Part shown: positions 1 through 12,720 of the stretch, in pieces
Layout: each line of letters opens with the position of its first letter
How positions within the stretch are numbered: the first letter of the stretch is position 1
DNA from: Perilla frutescens
Taxonomy: Eukaryota > Streptophyta > Magnoliopsida > Lamiales > Lamiaceae
Direction: 5' to 3'
Length of the DNA: 64,000 nucleotides
NCBI GenBank assembly: GCA_026008535.1
Contig: BRKX01000006.1
Coordinates: forward strand, 45,062,664 to 45,126,663
Notes under the pieces: generated by a model
Told to the model about the DNA's origin: nothing
Database searches by the model: none
What the model saw: the letters and a program-made list of their open reading frames with translations, nothing else
Position numbers and translations under genes: made by a program

Positions 1-1101
1 CACAAAAATTGTGCCTCATGGCTTGAATTGTCAAAGGGTTCGAGAGATAGAGAGAAAGGGGGGGGGGGGGGGGGAATTATATATCGATTTTTGGCTTTAA
101 ATGATAAAATATTTACGGGTACCTTTCCGACAAAATATTAATATTAGCTAATATATATAATAATATATAGAAGAAAAAGTCCAAGTTCACAAAGATGGGC
201 AACTTTAACATTCTTTATATAGATTTAATCTCTCTCGAGAAGTACTTCAAATTTAAAGGCACGTTTTTGCTTTACTTTTGTCTAGTTGATATCCAAATAA
301 ATGGAGTCTTATCATGAATCTTTATTTCAATTTGTTTGTATTCATTTTATATTTTATTTTATTTTTATAATCAGCATTTTTATTGTAATATCCTGGTAAC
401 TAATATTCTTATAGCGCGCGCGCACACACATATATGAGTGAATTCAAATATAATTCAATCCCCATGTGAGAATCCATGAACTCCACACATTTTGATGACA
501 TAGAGGATAAAAAGGTTGCAGTGACATTCTAGTAAATATGAGAAATTCGAAAAAAATTGTATTTTACATACTTTTTTAAAAAAGTGACATCATCTTATAT
601 TTACATAAAAAAACTAAAAATTTTACATTCTTAACTTGCTCATTTTAATTCAATTTACATAAATAATATATTAAATTATTTTTTTCATACTCTTTCATTT
701 AAGATTATATTGAACATGCTTATTCGACAAAACTGATGAAAAATACAAAAAAAAAAACTATTTTTCATACATATGCAAGTTGTAACTATCAGACATTGCT
801 AATATGGTACCACAACATTGTTAATATCTTGCGTTTATGTTGTTAATATGAAACATGTTAATTTTTACACGATACCTCATTTTCACCAAACTGCTATCAT
901 GGGAAAATAATTAAAGTATGAGTTATGTATAGTTAGAAAGCTAGCCCTATATATTTTCCAAGAAAAAGAATTTCAAAAATATATCAAATGTCGAGAAAGT
1001 TATGGGTGTTTGGTTGGAAGATGTTAATTAGATCATTGCAAAATCTTTTAAAAAATAGGTATCAAACCAAACCAACAACACTAATAAGTCATTCCCTCAA
1101 C

Positions 1102-1153
<52 letters not shown>
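1102..1153. repeat. (TAA)n microsatellite
   Basis: An uninterrupted trinucleotide run of about 17 units, read directly from the sequence. It yields a poly-isoleucine reading frame that is not a gene. Confidence 0.95.
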
Positions 1154-1218
1154 GTCATATTAACAAAGCATTGTTTACACATTAGCAATACATATGCTAG
1201 ATATGTTACCAACGAATA

Positions 1219-1530
1219 TTAGCAATATATGATGTATGAATGATGTTACAACATGTTACACAATATTATTTTTAATGTGGTCAATAGTATGTGAATAATG
1301 TTTAACGCATATCATTATTTCATGTATTAGAAATATGTTATTAACATTTTAGCAAATCATTATTCACATATCAGCAAATCAATGTTCATATATTAGCAAT
1401 ATATATGTTACTAAAATATTTAATGCAATATGATGTATGAATGATGTTACAACATATTACACTACCATTATTTTAAATATGGTCCAATATTAAATGATTG
1501 ATGTTTAATACGTATCAATTTAGATGTATG
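1219..1530. repeat. Diverged tandem duplication, period about 201 bp
   Basis: The block starting GATGTATGAATGATGTTACA at 1231 recurs at 1432. Both copies continue through TTACAC, a run of AT-rich matches and a GTTTAA..CGTATC/GCATATC end. Both are flanked by TTAGCAATAT motifs. No coding content is visible. Confidence 0.65.
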
Positions 1531-1869
1531 ATCTCATCAAGTTAACAATACGAGTTTGTCTATCTCATGTTAGCAACATATATATTACATGTTAGATTAT
1601 CATGATTTTAAAGCGTTGTCTATTTAATTCTAAAAAATGAACCAAAAATCCGAAAAAAACATATATAATAGAGTTTCTAAATTACGAAAATAACCATCTT
1701 TTCATTAAGATTATCATATATTACAAGTTTGACACCTTATTTTGACTAAAATATTGACTAAATTGTGATCGAATCTAATCAAATTTAGAGTTTGGATTGA
1801 TTCATAGCGGATTTGATGCCTATTGATGTTTAATCTCTTCTCTCGTTATCTATATAAAAAGAATTTAGA

Positions 1870-1945
1870 TATTTTTTAGGATTTGATCCTATGACTTTTT
1901 AATTAGTGAAGTCACCCTACCACCGGGTCACCCGGTCGAACAAGA
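1870..1945 (-). mobile_element. Probable tRNA-derived SINE fragment
   Basis: On the minus strand the sequence has an A-box-like stretch (GACCCGGTGGTAGGGTGAC) followed about 30 nt later by a B-box-like stretch (GGATCAAATCCT). This is the internal pol III promoter layout of plant SINEs. The tail is not clear and no target duplication was found, so this may be only a head fragment. Confidence 0.35.
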
Positions 1946-3061
1946 ATTTAGCATACAATCTCATTCACTATCATTTATAGTATTTGGCAAGTTTTTTAAT
2001 TAGAGACAACGTGTTTTTAGTAAGCAAGTAAATACATGTTTGAAGAAATAAACAAAGAGTGTAATTAACTTTCGATCAGAAACTCAATTAGTTTATGTGT
2101 ACTAACTAATTAATTAATTATTCTCTAAAATAGAGATCTATATATTTGCATCTTTTAAACTTCATTGCATGTAATCCAAATTTCCTCGATTTTTTTGGTT
2201 AAGAGCTAATTAAAAAAATTCAGCATGCATGCATGGATCGTGATATTGAATTTGCTCCTTTTTTTTTGCTAAACTAAAACAACCACTCCAATTTAACGAG
2301 TTTTAAATTGTTGAACATTTTTTATCTACATTTCATTTTACGGCATAAAATAAATACATAAATTAATAAAAAAAAAGGCAATAGCACAATTTACAAAACT
2401 AGCTAAAATACGATACTAAATGTACTAGAACTTTGCGTGAATCAATAATGCAAAGCCGTTAATTACGGTTCGAATTCCTTGTTATGTTTTTTGGTTTATA
2501 ATTAATATTCCCCATTTCACTGTCAAGTTATGAATTTTATAATAATTATTAAAAAATAAAAAATAATTATAACCTCGTCAACATTTCTTTCACTAAAGAA
2601 AACACCTCATCAACATTTATCACAAAAAACTGAATTTAAAAATTATAAATTATAACCATACAATATCATATAATATATAATCAATTATTACTTAAATACT
2701 AAAAAAAATCAATCCCTAACTAGTTAATATATAATTATAAATTAAATAAAATCACAAAAAAAGGTAGAAAATAAAATAGAAACTCATAATTGGACAGTGA
2801 AACTCATAAAACATAAACCGGGGATGAATGCCCAAAACCAAGTAATTAAATCAAAGTATACTATATATACATATACATATACCGCCGGTATTTAATTTAA
2901 ATTTTTCTGTATTAAAATTTAAAACAGCAAAATTAAATTCAACTTCGCCGACAAACCAAAATTAATACTGATCTAATTAATTAATCTTCAGCACATGATA
3001 TTAACTTAAATTAACACTTATTTTTTTCAGTAAATTTCTTAATGAATTCGCATGCATGCAG

Positions 3062-3672
3062 CTATCCAGCCAAATCATGAAGCAGCTGCCTATACTGTAA
3101 ATTCTGGTTTTCGCTGTCGAAAATCGAATACTGAACTGTCTGACAATCTTCAATCTCATCATCTCTATCGTAGAATAGCGAGCTCTGCGACGCCGCCGGA
3201 GCGAAAGCCAAGCTCACTCCGCCGCCACCTCCTCCGCCGCCGTGCTGCTGCAGACCTAATGTCAATGACACCCCACCACTGACGCCGCCGAAATGACTAG
3301 GAACTGCATTTTCATGTAGGTATGAGGCGGAGGCGCCGCCCGTTGAGTGGTGGTTGTACGATGAGAAGTCGAATTGCATGGCGCCGATTTCATCGTTCTG
3401 AATCGGAATGGCGTTGTGGTTTTTGCTCGGAGTGTTGATTATGGAAGAAAGGCACTCCGAATTATCCGTTCTGATCATGAGCTGATCTTGCGTCGGCTTT
3501 CGATCCTCGTTTGTCGGAGGATCGGTTGCGCCGCCGCCGCCGTCATCTACTTCCTTTTGATCTTCCAAGTACATTTCCTCCACCATGGGCTTCCACAGCC
3601 TCACTCTTGCGTTGATGAACCAATTTGACACCTGAGTATATAATGAAACAACAAGAAGTTAAGATGATGAAG

Positions 3673-3705
<33 letters not shown>

Positions 3706-5516
3706 TGTAAATAGTGTTGAAGAGAGAGACAGGGGCTTGCCTGGCTTCTTGAGAGACCAGTTTGTCGGGATAAAATGCGTTTATCTACTTCACTTGGATA
3801 CCTGCAAATTAAAATTTCATTTTGTGTTTATACTTAAATAAGTAGTTCAAGACATGAAGTTTAATATTCAGATTGAAAAATTTGGGTGGATGAGAGAGAG
3901 AGAGAGAGAGAGAGAGATGGGTCCTATGGAGGTGGCAACAGGATCAAATCCACACAAAAATATAACACAAACGATCCAAGAAACTAAAACCCACAAAAAC
4001 AAAACAAGAAATCAACAACCGTATAGCATGATACAGCTGTAACGAAGCACTAGCTAGAACCAATAATCTCAATTAACAAAACATTGATCGTGACAACATG
4101 AATCAACAACCTCAAACTATAACAAAACACCAAACAAAAATTTCTCATTTCATTTGATCGATCATTGATCCAAAAACCCCAAAAAAATGCAGAAAAATTA
4201 AGCAATCAACTTACGGGTGGAGGAAGTGCTCAAATAGCCATGCCCGGAGCACGGCGACCGACTTCTCCGGCAAGCCTCGCTGCGGCCGCCATGGATGATT
4301 TTCCACCATTCCCATCTGCTGAAAAGCTCTTTGCTGCCTCAATTTCAGATCAAGAATCTTTAATCTCGGCGTTTCGCCTTTCGTTGCACCAGGAATAGCT
4401 GCATCTCTCTCTCCCATCGCCTTGTTCGTGGCCTTAATTTGACTCACAATCCCATCTTTTAAGCATCGGAAGTGGCGCGACATCGCCCTTGAAGCCATGG
4501 CGGAGTACACGGTGGCTGCTCCGTCTCCGGCCACCGCTTCGAATGATGCCACCACCGCCTTCATCTGATCGCAGTAGTGCTTGTACCTTCTGTCAACCTA
4601 CATATATAAATATGTAAATATGTATATGACTATAGTTGTAATTGATGTCACCATGTGGGAATTAATGGAAGATAGTCCCATAGTCACATAGTTAGCTCGG
4701 ATTTAATGCCTATCGGGCCACGGTCCTACCAATTGGCCTTCCATATTTCACCGTCTGCTTTGCACGTTTCGACAATATACCATACGATATGACCACGACT
4801 ATAGTCTATACTCTATAGTAGTATAGTATACGTAGTAGTACCTCTTGTAGCATTTGGAACAACTTGGTTTTTCTTCTCTGCAATTCGAGGAGGTCGAGGG
4901 CGAAAGAAGGCGGCGGCGGCGGTTGCTTTCCGACGGTGGCGGCGTTGTTGTCGTCTTGCAGCTGGGATTCATCGATTTTCTTGGAATTTTTCTTCGATGA
5001 GATTGTTCCAAGATCGCAGAGCTGAATCAAGAGCTCCTTGGCCGGTTCCAAATACTTGGAGTTTCGAATCTGGAACTGTTGTTGAATCATCTGCCTATAG
5101 TGATTCTCAGACATGGAGCTCGACTGTTGGCCGAATCTTGAGTGGAGATTAGTAGTGGAGGGATTGGATGAAGTGAGGGAGAGAGAAAGTGATCCCTGAG
5201 TTTGCCTTTCATTTGCATCGATATCTGCAGAGAAAACATATCTCATAGATGATGATGATGGATCGTCAACAGCCAATCTGTTTTGCTGCTGCTGCTGATG
5301 ATGATGATTCCAAGAAAGTGGTGAAACCTGCATCATCGTCTCATGATGATTTGAGGTCAAATCGTTGATGTGTTGTTGTTGTTGGTGATTGATGTTCATC
5401 AGATTCTTGGATGGAAACCCTATAATCTCCATGGCTGCAGTCAAGTTGTAGATTTGTGGATTTTGATGATCAGTTGAAGATGCATCGGAGTAACAATATC
5501 CAGAAGATGTGGCCAT
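3062..5516 (-). CDS. BEL1: BEL1 homeodomain transcription factor (BELL class of TALE), four exons
   Basis: This is a nuclear TALE homeodomain transcription factor that pairs with KNOX proteins; Arabidopsis BEL1 controls ovule integument identity. Minus-strand exons are 5516-4842, 4597-4215, 3801-3741 (the 61-nt exon typical of BELL genes) and 3631-3062, giving 562 codons with no break. Visible parts are a Gln/His-rich N-terminus, an LSLSL motif (about 108-114), the SKY box (about 150-165, NSKYLEPAKELL), the BELL domain (about 208-300) and the homeodomain (about 330-392, with VSNWFINARVR). A VSLTLGLQ (ZIBEL) motif lies near 494. The C-terminus (LFY.RD, QNL.YR, QLLHD) resembles Arabidopsis BEL1 more than other BELL proteins as I remember them. 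The ATG at 5516 is the first in frame before the SKY box. The third intron starts with GC rather than GT. The symbol is assigned by resemblance only. Confidence 0.92.
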
Positions 5517-5666
5517 GTAGCGAGAGAGAAAGAGAGAGAGAGGGTGGTGCTGCTTAATTTATCTGAGTATGTTGCTTCATACACGAGACTACTTCAAGAC
5601 ATCAAAAAAGCAATAGCCTTTTTCAGCTCAAGGATTGAATATTTGTTGTGTATTATGTGTGTGACA

Positions 5667-5716
<50 letters not shown>

Positions 5717-5976
5717 AAAGAGTGCAGTAAGAGGGAATGTCTAGGGTAAGCATATATGGGGGGGTGGGGTTGAAATGGGTGGTGGTGATGGTAGAAGCCT
5801 AGAAATGTAAAGCAGTGTAGATATATATTGGTGGGAAAAGAAGCAAAAAAAAATAAAGTCAGTCACTTAATTTGCGTTGCTTTTGCTTTTCCTTCCTCAC
5901 AAGTGCACTCTCTCTTAATAACCCAACAACAACAAAAGCTCTTCCCATCAAGCCTAACCTAGGAAATAGGAATACA

Positions 5977-6007
<31 letters not shown>

Positions 6008-6010
6008 GAT
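5517..6010 (-). promoter_or_regulatory. BEL1 5' leader and promoter with GA/CT tracts
   Basis: The sequence just upstream of the BEL1 ATG carries several dinucleotide tracts: GA near 5521-5542, GT then GA near 5666-5713, and TC near 5973-6004. A TATATAT element lies at about 5820-5828 on the gene's strand and could be a TATA box. GA repeats in plants are bound by BARLEY B RECOMBINANT/BASIC PENTACYSTEINE proteins, including at ovule genes. Whether these tracts are used here is inference. Confidence 0.4.
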
Positions 6011-7726
6011 GATGATGACCTGCAACCCACATTCATCAATTGCTTTAAACCTCTTTCTCTCTCCTCTCTTCAAAAGTTGAAGTGGGTCTCTTGGCAGGTT
6101 AGAGTTCCAACTTATGAGCTAGCTAGGAATCTGAATTTTACTTGTATTTGATGTACATGCACATGAGATTATTTTGATTTAATACATAGCGATTTTTATA
6201 AGTATCATAATAGAATATATCCAACACATATATATATATCTTATCATATATACTATTTTATATAATGTATTGTAGAAAAATATAAAGATATGTCATCACA
6301 TCATACCCTCTCTCAACCCCCAATCCAACCGCCAATTATTTCAAAGTCCCACTAATTAAAAGACAAGTGAGTTTTATTTAAAACTACCTCATAATTCATT
6401 ATTGATAAAACATGTCAAGATTTGAATTCAAATATCAATAAATTAAATACGAATATGTGCTATTGAATATGAATCTGGATTAATTCAAGTAGTCAAAATG
6501 AGTTGAAATTCGCAAGACCTGTCAAAATTCGAATTCAAACACCAACAAAATTATAAATCTACTATTGAATATGAGTTTAAATCTTGATAGCACACAATTA
6601 TGGAGTATACAACATATGTGTACATTTAAAAGAGTTTAATTATACATAAGTGGAATTAAGATGTATGATTTGAGGAATATTTAGCATGCAATGATGAAAT
6701 AAAAGATACATGGAATAGTACAAATATTATCAGAAGAAGAAGATCAATATGATGGTCCTTTGGGTAGCACAAAAAACCTACAAGCCGCCACACATGCTAT
6801 ATGTTGTCTTGTGGGGCTTTCTTGTAAATGTCTAACTTCATTTGACTTGTCAGACAAAACCCAGTATATAAATTGTTCCAACAATTGCTTCACCTCTTTC
6901 TTCTTATTTCATTGTGCATCTCTGATAAATTTATAATTTTAATAATATTTATTATAAAATAAAAATTAGATATAACATAAATAGAAACAGTCGAATTTTA
7001 TTAATAAAAAATTATAATTTTATGAAATAATCAACTATAATAATAAATTATTAATTAAAAATTAAATATTAAAAAATAATTTTAATCCCTAATTGGGTGT
7101 CTAATAAACAATTTATGGAGTGAAATAAATAACCAGAGAGGATCGAGCTAATGCTACTTTTAATTAAATGAGATTATGAAATACGTATCATAACTCATGA
7201 GTTCTAAAATGATATTCATTACAAAATTCAAACAACTCATCACTACGTGGAACACACACACACACACACATATATCATAATTGGATGGTACAGATCCCCA
7301 AAACTGAAGCACAACTATAAATTCTAGCAGGCTTTTTCAGACTCTGTGTTTGTTGTGGGGATTGTAAAAGCTGATCAAATCTCAGTAAAATATCAATTGC
7401 TTTTTTTTTATCCTTTTTTTTTCTTTTTTTGAGCAAATTGCAATACAATTGCTACCTCATACTTTCATTATTGATAATATTAAATTGTATTTTTATGATC
7501 ATAATATCATATGAAGTGTTACAACTTTATTACTAAGGACTTGATTTTGGTAATAATATAAAAATTTAATCGTGACAAACTATTCTATAGTTTTTATTAT
7601 TCGAGTCGTTCAATAAATGCAAGATCATGAACATACTCTCGGCCAAATACCATATTATATATACCTCAATGTATGTAATTTGTTTAGCAGAATATCATAA
7701 TCACTAACCGACTATATATATATATA
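6011..7726. other. AT-rich intergenic region upstream of BEL1
   Basis: No gene is visible. It contains a (CA)n run near 7251-7270, a diverged internal duplication near 6410-6600 (repeated AATTCAAATA..CAATAAA-type text) and a (TA)n run at 7713-7726 which is the target of the next element. It may include distal BEL1 regulatory sequence. Confidence 0.5.
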
Positions 7727-8064
7727 GGGATGAGATCTGGTGGGAACCCTCCCCCAGGTGGGAACAAGGAACCCATCCCATCCGTCCATCTTGAAAAATC
7801 TACGCCCCAGATCAATTCAGAATTTCGGTGGCATACTTGTAATTATCGCGAAAAATTTCAATTGGCATGTCTCATTAAGGGCAAAATCGGAAAAAAATAA
7901 TACTGTAGACATTGCTAACTTTTCACGAAGAACATAAATCAAAAACTGCCGAAATTCAACTTCTTTGCTGCGAAACTGAAATCACCAACCAAAAAACGAG
8001 ATTCAAAGTGAAGAAATCGAAATCTACGACGGTTCGAATTAAAATCGAACTAAGCAAAGCAAAA
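7727..8064 (+). mobile_element. Left terminal region of the ULP-bearing element
   Basis: Directly after a (TA)n tract the sequence starts GGGATGAGATCTGGTGGGAACC, with a second GGTGGGAACAAGG close by. A separate element ending at 32057 abuts another (TA)n tract and begins, on the minus strand, GGATATGGATC with GGTGTGAGAAC inside, so both look like ends of one superfamily that targets TA microsatellites. The stretch runs to the first ATG of the ULP-like pseudogene. The right end of this element was not found. Confidence 0.4.
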
Positions 8065-8299
8065 ATGGCGGAGAAAAAGACCAATTCAAATTCAAAACTG
8101 GAGAAAGGTACAAAAAAGAACCCTACCTTTTCAGATTTCATTACTCTTTAATCGCAAATTCAGAAAAAGTTGTAAAAACAGTTTTTCGCATTGCTCATTC
8201 GTTGATTTTCGAAAAAATACAGGATATAGTATCAATATGCGTAATAGTTAAATTCATTGAACTGGTTTCGAAGAATTTATGTTGTTTTAACTGTATAAG

Positions 8300-8672
8300 A
8301 AACGTTGATTTTAGCATACAGAGAACACGAATTTCCCTGTACATGATTTTAAGGCGTGTTTGCAAAATCCTCATTTTAGCATTTTGTGTAATACATTTTA
8401 GCATGTTGTATAACACATTTTAGCATTTTGTGTAATAAATTTTAGCATTGTTTAAATTGACTGGGATTGTCTTGAGCATTGTTTTGAGCGTTTCCTCTAA
8501 TACATTTTAGCGTTCTCTGTAATAAATTTTAGCAAACTGAATAATACATTTTAGCATTGCTCAAATTTATTGGGATGGTCTTGTGCATTGTTTTGAGAGA
8601 TCTATTACTAAAATTGCATTTTAGAATTCCATGTCATATATTTTAGCATTTTGTCCAATACTTTTTAGCATG
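8300..8672. repeat. Array of ATTTTAGCAT motifs in intron 1 of copy A
   Basis: About ten copies of TTTTAGCA, usually within CATTTTAGCAT, occur in some 370 bp, spaced by roughly 20-60 bp and often preceded by TAATA or TAACA. The spacing is irregular, so this is not a clean minisatellite. The same motif recurs in other introns and flanks of both ULP copies. Confidence 0.85.
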
Positions 8673-11162
8673 TCGTATTATGCAGATACAAGAAAACGAA
8701 AAGCAAGAGTTGTTAAGGAAGATTAAGAAAGAACGCAAAATGCAAGGAATGAAGAAGATATGAAAAAAGAAATAGCTACAACTGAACACGACTACAGACT
8801 TGTTGAAGATGGCTACCCACTTCTGACAAGCAGAGCAATCCCATCCCCACTGACTAATGCAATCAAGAATTTCAATGAGGCACAAAGAGAAGCAGTGATC
8901 AATATAGGATTTGGTGAAATCCTAAACTTACAAGTTAAAGAGTTACCGCACAAGATGACATACTGGATTTTAAACAACTTCAATCCAAGAAGGTGTGAAA
9001 TAGAACTTGCTGACAATGGAGGTCGAGTGCACTTAGATGAAGATGATGTGCTATTAGTTCTTGGATTGCCGAAGGGCAGAACCTTGATAAGAAAAAGGAC
9101 TAGAAACACAACATGTGAGCTGACTGAGACTTGGAGGAAAAGATTTGCCAGGCACAAATATAGGATTGTGCCATCAAATGTTGTGACGGATATGCTTGAA
9201 GATGTTGAAGGAGGAGATTGGTTCAAGAGACAATTCATTGTGCTTCTGACATGTTGCTTGATTGAAAATGGTGGCAATGGATACATATATCCTAACATCA
9301 TGCACCATTTACAAGATATTGACAACGTGTCAGAACTAAATTGGTGTGAGTTTGTAATCCGATGTCTGGTGGAAGCGTCGCTACGGTGGCAAATAAACAA
9401 AGCAAGGGATTTCAGAGGACCAATACTATTCCTCACGGTAAAAATCCTCACAATTATTGTACTCTTATCATTTTAGCATATATTTACAATAATTTTAGCA
9501 TATTTATATACAGATTTTAACTTCTTCTTTCTGCATTGTTTCATATTACTGAAATTCGAATTCTAACAATATTTCCAAATGCAATAGCTTCTATATGTTG
9601 ATAGAGTGGTTTTGTACAAACGATATGTGCCAAGATCAGTGCCAGTTATTAGAGAATGGGACACGAACTTCTTATTTGAGAGACAAGTTCTGGAAATTGA
9701 TGTAGGAGGATTTGGTGTGGGTTTTATAGAGGATGCATTCATGGAGCTCAATGATGATGCTGGACAGGAGTATCAAGGAGCTGATGTTGCGATTGCAGCA
9801 ATAGAATATGGAGAGCCAAGCAATGCTGAGACGAGCAACGCTAAGAGACTTCCAAGATGCCGATCTCCAACTGTGAAAGATAAGCAATCTATAGCTCAAA
9901 TGATCATTGAACATTCGAAAACAATAACCACATCAATGCAGGCAATACTTGATCTAGTTAATGATCTTCCCAATGAGATGTTGAATGACAGTCTCTTCAA
10001 GAGGATGATTGATGCTGCACTTATGGTCACGAAAGCTGATCCATCAACCTCACCAGCACAGAATACACATAAATCATCATCTCAGAGCGATGATGAGTTC
10101 TGGGCGTGTCCAGAACACATCAATGCAATAATTGAGATGGAGCAAGCTGCACTGAGGAGAGACGCTTTTAAGAAAATGATGGCTTATGATGCCCCAAGCT
10201 TCAGCATAGGACTCACATAAGAAGAACAGAATGAAAAGTGGAATCAGATTTTGAAAGTATCAGGACTCTATGAAGTAGTGTATGCTACTGAAAACATGGG
10301 TGATGAAATAAATGAAGAAATGGCTGAAGGTGAAGATACTGAAACAGAAAATGAAGAGGTACATTTAATTTTAGCATCACATGTATTCCATTCCAGTACA
10401 CCTAGGCATGACATGGCATCTGATAATCATATGATCACATTACACAACAGATTCAACGGACAACATGTAAGCTTACAAGAAATGAAAAGGAATTATACTG
10501 CTGGTTGATGGATAATGATGAATCAATTTTGTAAGTTCTTTATGATAATGTTTCATTATGTTTGCTATGTGATAAGTGAAATTACTTAAAAAAAGAACAC
10601 ACTGATTTTACAGATCTCAATTTGTATACTCCGATGGTCGTGTGAGTATTACAATGCAAGACATAGGGACGTTGAGTGCAGAATCCTATATTTACTCATC
10701 TGTGATCGATGTCTGGAGTACAATATTGAACCACAATGAAGGAGTAAGAGATCCATCATGTTGCAGAAAATTCTTTGCCACAACAGTTCCCACTGTAAGT
10801 GAAAATACAAACCTGCATTTATATTATAACATTATAAAAATAAACTATAACTTTTTAAAATTTTAACTGACAGTGCTTCTCTGTTTCACACCCACCAAAA
10901 CACTTTGATGTAAAGAGAAGAATGATAAAGTTCTCAGAACTGCTTCTTATGGAGATGAAGAGCTTCAAACACTTGAACATTGATGACATAAATCTGGTAA
11001 AATAATACTTATTCTAGCATGAAGAAATTCCAGGATAACCATAACATCTTACATTTTAGCATCTTATCTAATCCATTTTAGCATCTTATTTAATTCATTT
11101 TAGCATCTTATCTAATACATTTTAGCATGTTCTTTTGCAGTACCTATTCCCAATATATTACT

Positions 11163-11329
11163 CACATGTACAAATTGAAAATATGTAATCACACATATTA
11201 AAAGTCAAATGGTAAGTAAAGTGTCAAGCTCATTTATCCACACATTTTATAATTATGTGTGACAAAATACCCACACATTATTATGTGTGGTAAATTTATG
11301 TGTGGTTAAAACTTTAATTTCTTGTAGTG
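11163..11329. mobile_element. CACTA-type MITE inserted in the catalytic-His exon of copy A
   Basis: Compared with the intact paralogue, about 167 bp are inserted between the codons for YYS and QHFF. The insert ends TTTCTTGTAGTG, the reverse complement of CACTACAAGAAA, the usual terminus of CACTA-type MITEs. The left end (CACATGTACAAATT) is degenerate. The interior has ACACAT/ATGTGTGG inverted motifs. No exact 3-bp target duplication was found, so the borders are approximate. Confidence 0.55.
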
Positions 11330-11884
11330 ACAGCATTTCTTCATGATAGCAATTGATGTTGAGAAACAAAAAGCAGAAATAATTGACAATTCTTCAGCCA
11401 TGGATGGTGATGAGAATGAAGAGAAATATGGTAGCATCCCACAAACTTTGGTAAGCATATAATTACAACATCATTGTACATTTCAAACCACATAAAACTA
11501 ATATTAAGAAACACAATGCAGGTTGAATTTTTAATTGATTTCCTCTACAACAACGGTCAAAAGAGAAGAGCCACAAAAATGTCAAAGCAGATGAAGCCTG
11601 CTGAAAGACTGAAGATGCCATGGAGAGATGACTCAAACAAATCTGACTGTGGGGTATATGTGATGAGACATATGGAGACATACAATGGGAATGAGTGGCA
11701 GAATTGGAACTGTGGCATAACTCCAAACAATTTGAAGCAGTTGAAATACATGAGAGCCAAGTACTGTGCTGCAATACTTGCTGCGGGCAGTAACATTGAA
11801 AAGGAACGAATCATAGCTGAGGCAAAAATCCGCTACAATCCTTCAGTTGACATTGATTCTATTATTCTGAACAAGAAAAACTAG

Positions 11885-12720
11885 TTTGTGTTATGTGTTT
11901 TTTGTATGAATATGTTTTACCACAATCTTTGTTTGGGTTTTGGTGTTTCATTTTAGATTTCTATATTATACAAGATGACCAGTCTGAATTAATTTTTACT
12001 TCATAGTCCTCTCATTTCAGCTTCATAGTTCTTTCATTTCAGCATTATAGTCGTTCCATTTTAGCATCTCTAAAAACGAATTGGGAAATAACAAATCAAG
12101 AACCAGAATGTAATGTAATGTTGAGCAATCTAAAATAAATTTAACAACATATTCCTTTAAGTTTAGCATAATAATCCTTTCAATTTAACATCAGTGAAAA
12201 AGATTGGCATCGAATATAAAAATATATGAACCAGAGTATCGTATTCAACATTCTAAATTAATTTTAGCATCATAGTACTATAATTTTAGCATTACAGTAT
12301 TCTCATTTGAGCATGTTAGACCCTGAACTGTAATAGTGTAATAATGTAATAAACACGATTATTAGAAGCTTAATATTAAAAATAAAAATTCCTAAAAATA
12401 TTAGTATGTGATGTAGAAATTAATATAAAGAAATAAAAAATAATTAGTATGTTAAAATACTTATAAATTATCGAATAAAATAATTAATATGTTAAAATAT
12501 TCTATCCCGCCTAAATTATTAAGGACAAAAATGTAATTTTAATTAAATTTCGTAAACAGTTAACATATTGAAATTAAAAGTTCTCTGATCAGAAACCTGC
12601 AACTGCAACACGCATATATTGATTCTTTTCAAACTCCGCTTTTCATAGAAGTATCATTCACAGAAATAAAAAACAGAACGAAAAAATCTAAAAAAAACCC
12701 GTAACCTCTAATCTGAAAAA
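11885..12720. other. Spacer between the two ULP copies, with ATTTTAGCAT-like motifs
   Basis: No coding sequence is visible. From 12000 to 12320 there are about eight variants of the motif (TTTTAGCAT, TTTCAGCAT, TTTAACAT, TTTGAGCAT). From about 12530 the sequence resembles the leader of copy A: both have TTAAGG(G/A)CAAAA followed by an A-rich stretch and end in ATGGCGGA. This suggests the two copies arose by duplication including the promoter region. Confidence 0.55.

Larger units (their letters stand above)
1..3061. other. AT-rich intergenic region downstream of BEL1
   Basis: No open reading frame here resembles a protein. The stretch is AT-rich with a poly-G run near 59-74, a GC/CA run near 415-430, a (TAA)n microsatellite, a diverged 200-bp duplication and a probable SINE fragment, listed separately. 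The segment from about 780 to 1600 contains many TTAGCA or GCTAA hexamers, like those around the ULP genes further right. It probably holds decayed transposon sequence. Confidence 0.6.
8065..11884 (+). pseudogene. Decayed ULP/C48-like cysteine protease gene (copy A)
   Basis: This copy keeps the exon plan of the intact gene at 12721-17393 but is broken. Matching exons are 8065-8107 (43 nt, as in the partner), about 8686-9437, 9588-10358, a degenerate one ending near 10525, 10614-10794 (181 nt, same as partner), 10874-10996 (123 nt, same), 11141-11450 (interrupted) and 11522-11884. Lesions are an in-frame TAA at 8724-8726, another at 10218-10220, loss of the exons matching partner exons 4-7, stops in the exon-8 equivalent, and a MITE of about 167 bp splitting the catalytic-His exon near 11163-11329. 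Catalytic His (HFFMIAID), Asp (IIDNSS) and Cys (SDCGVYVMRH) codons survive. Short internal reading frames may still be transcribed. The family assignment rests on the DCGV motif and the partner gene. Confidence 0.8.

Noticed and set aside
988..1185. 65-residue reading frame ending in poly-isoleucine
   Set aside because: It is read through the (TAA)n microsatellite and has no protein-like features.
3052..3628. Plus-strand reading frames opposite the last BEL1 exon
   Set aside because: They are antisense shadows of the clear homeobox exon and look like no protein.
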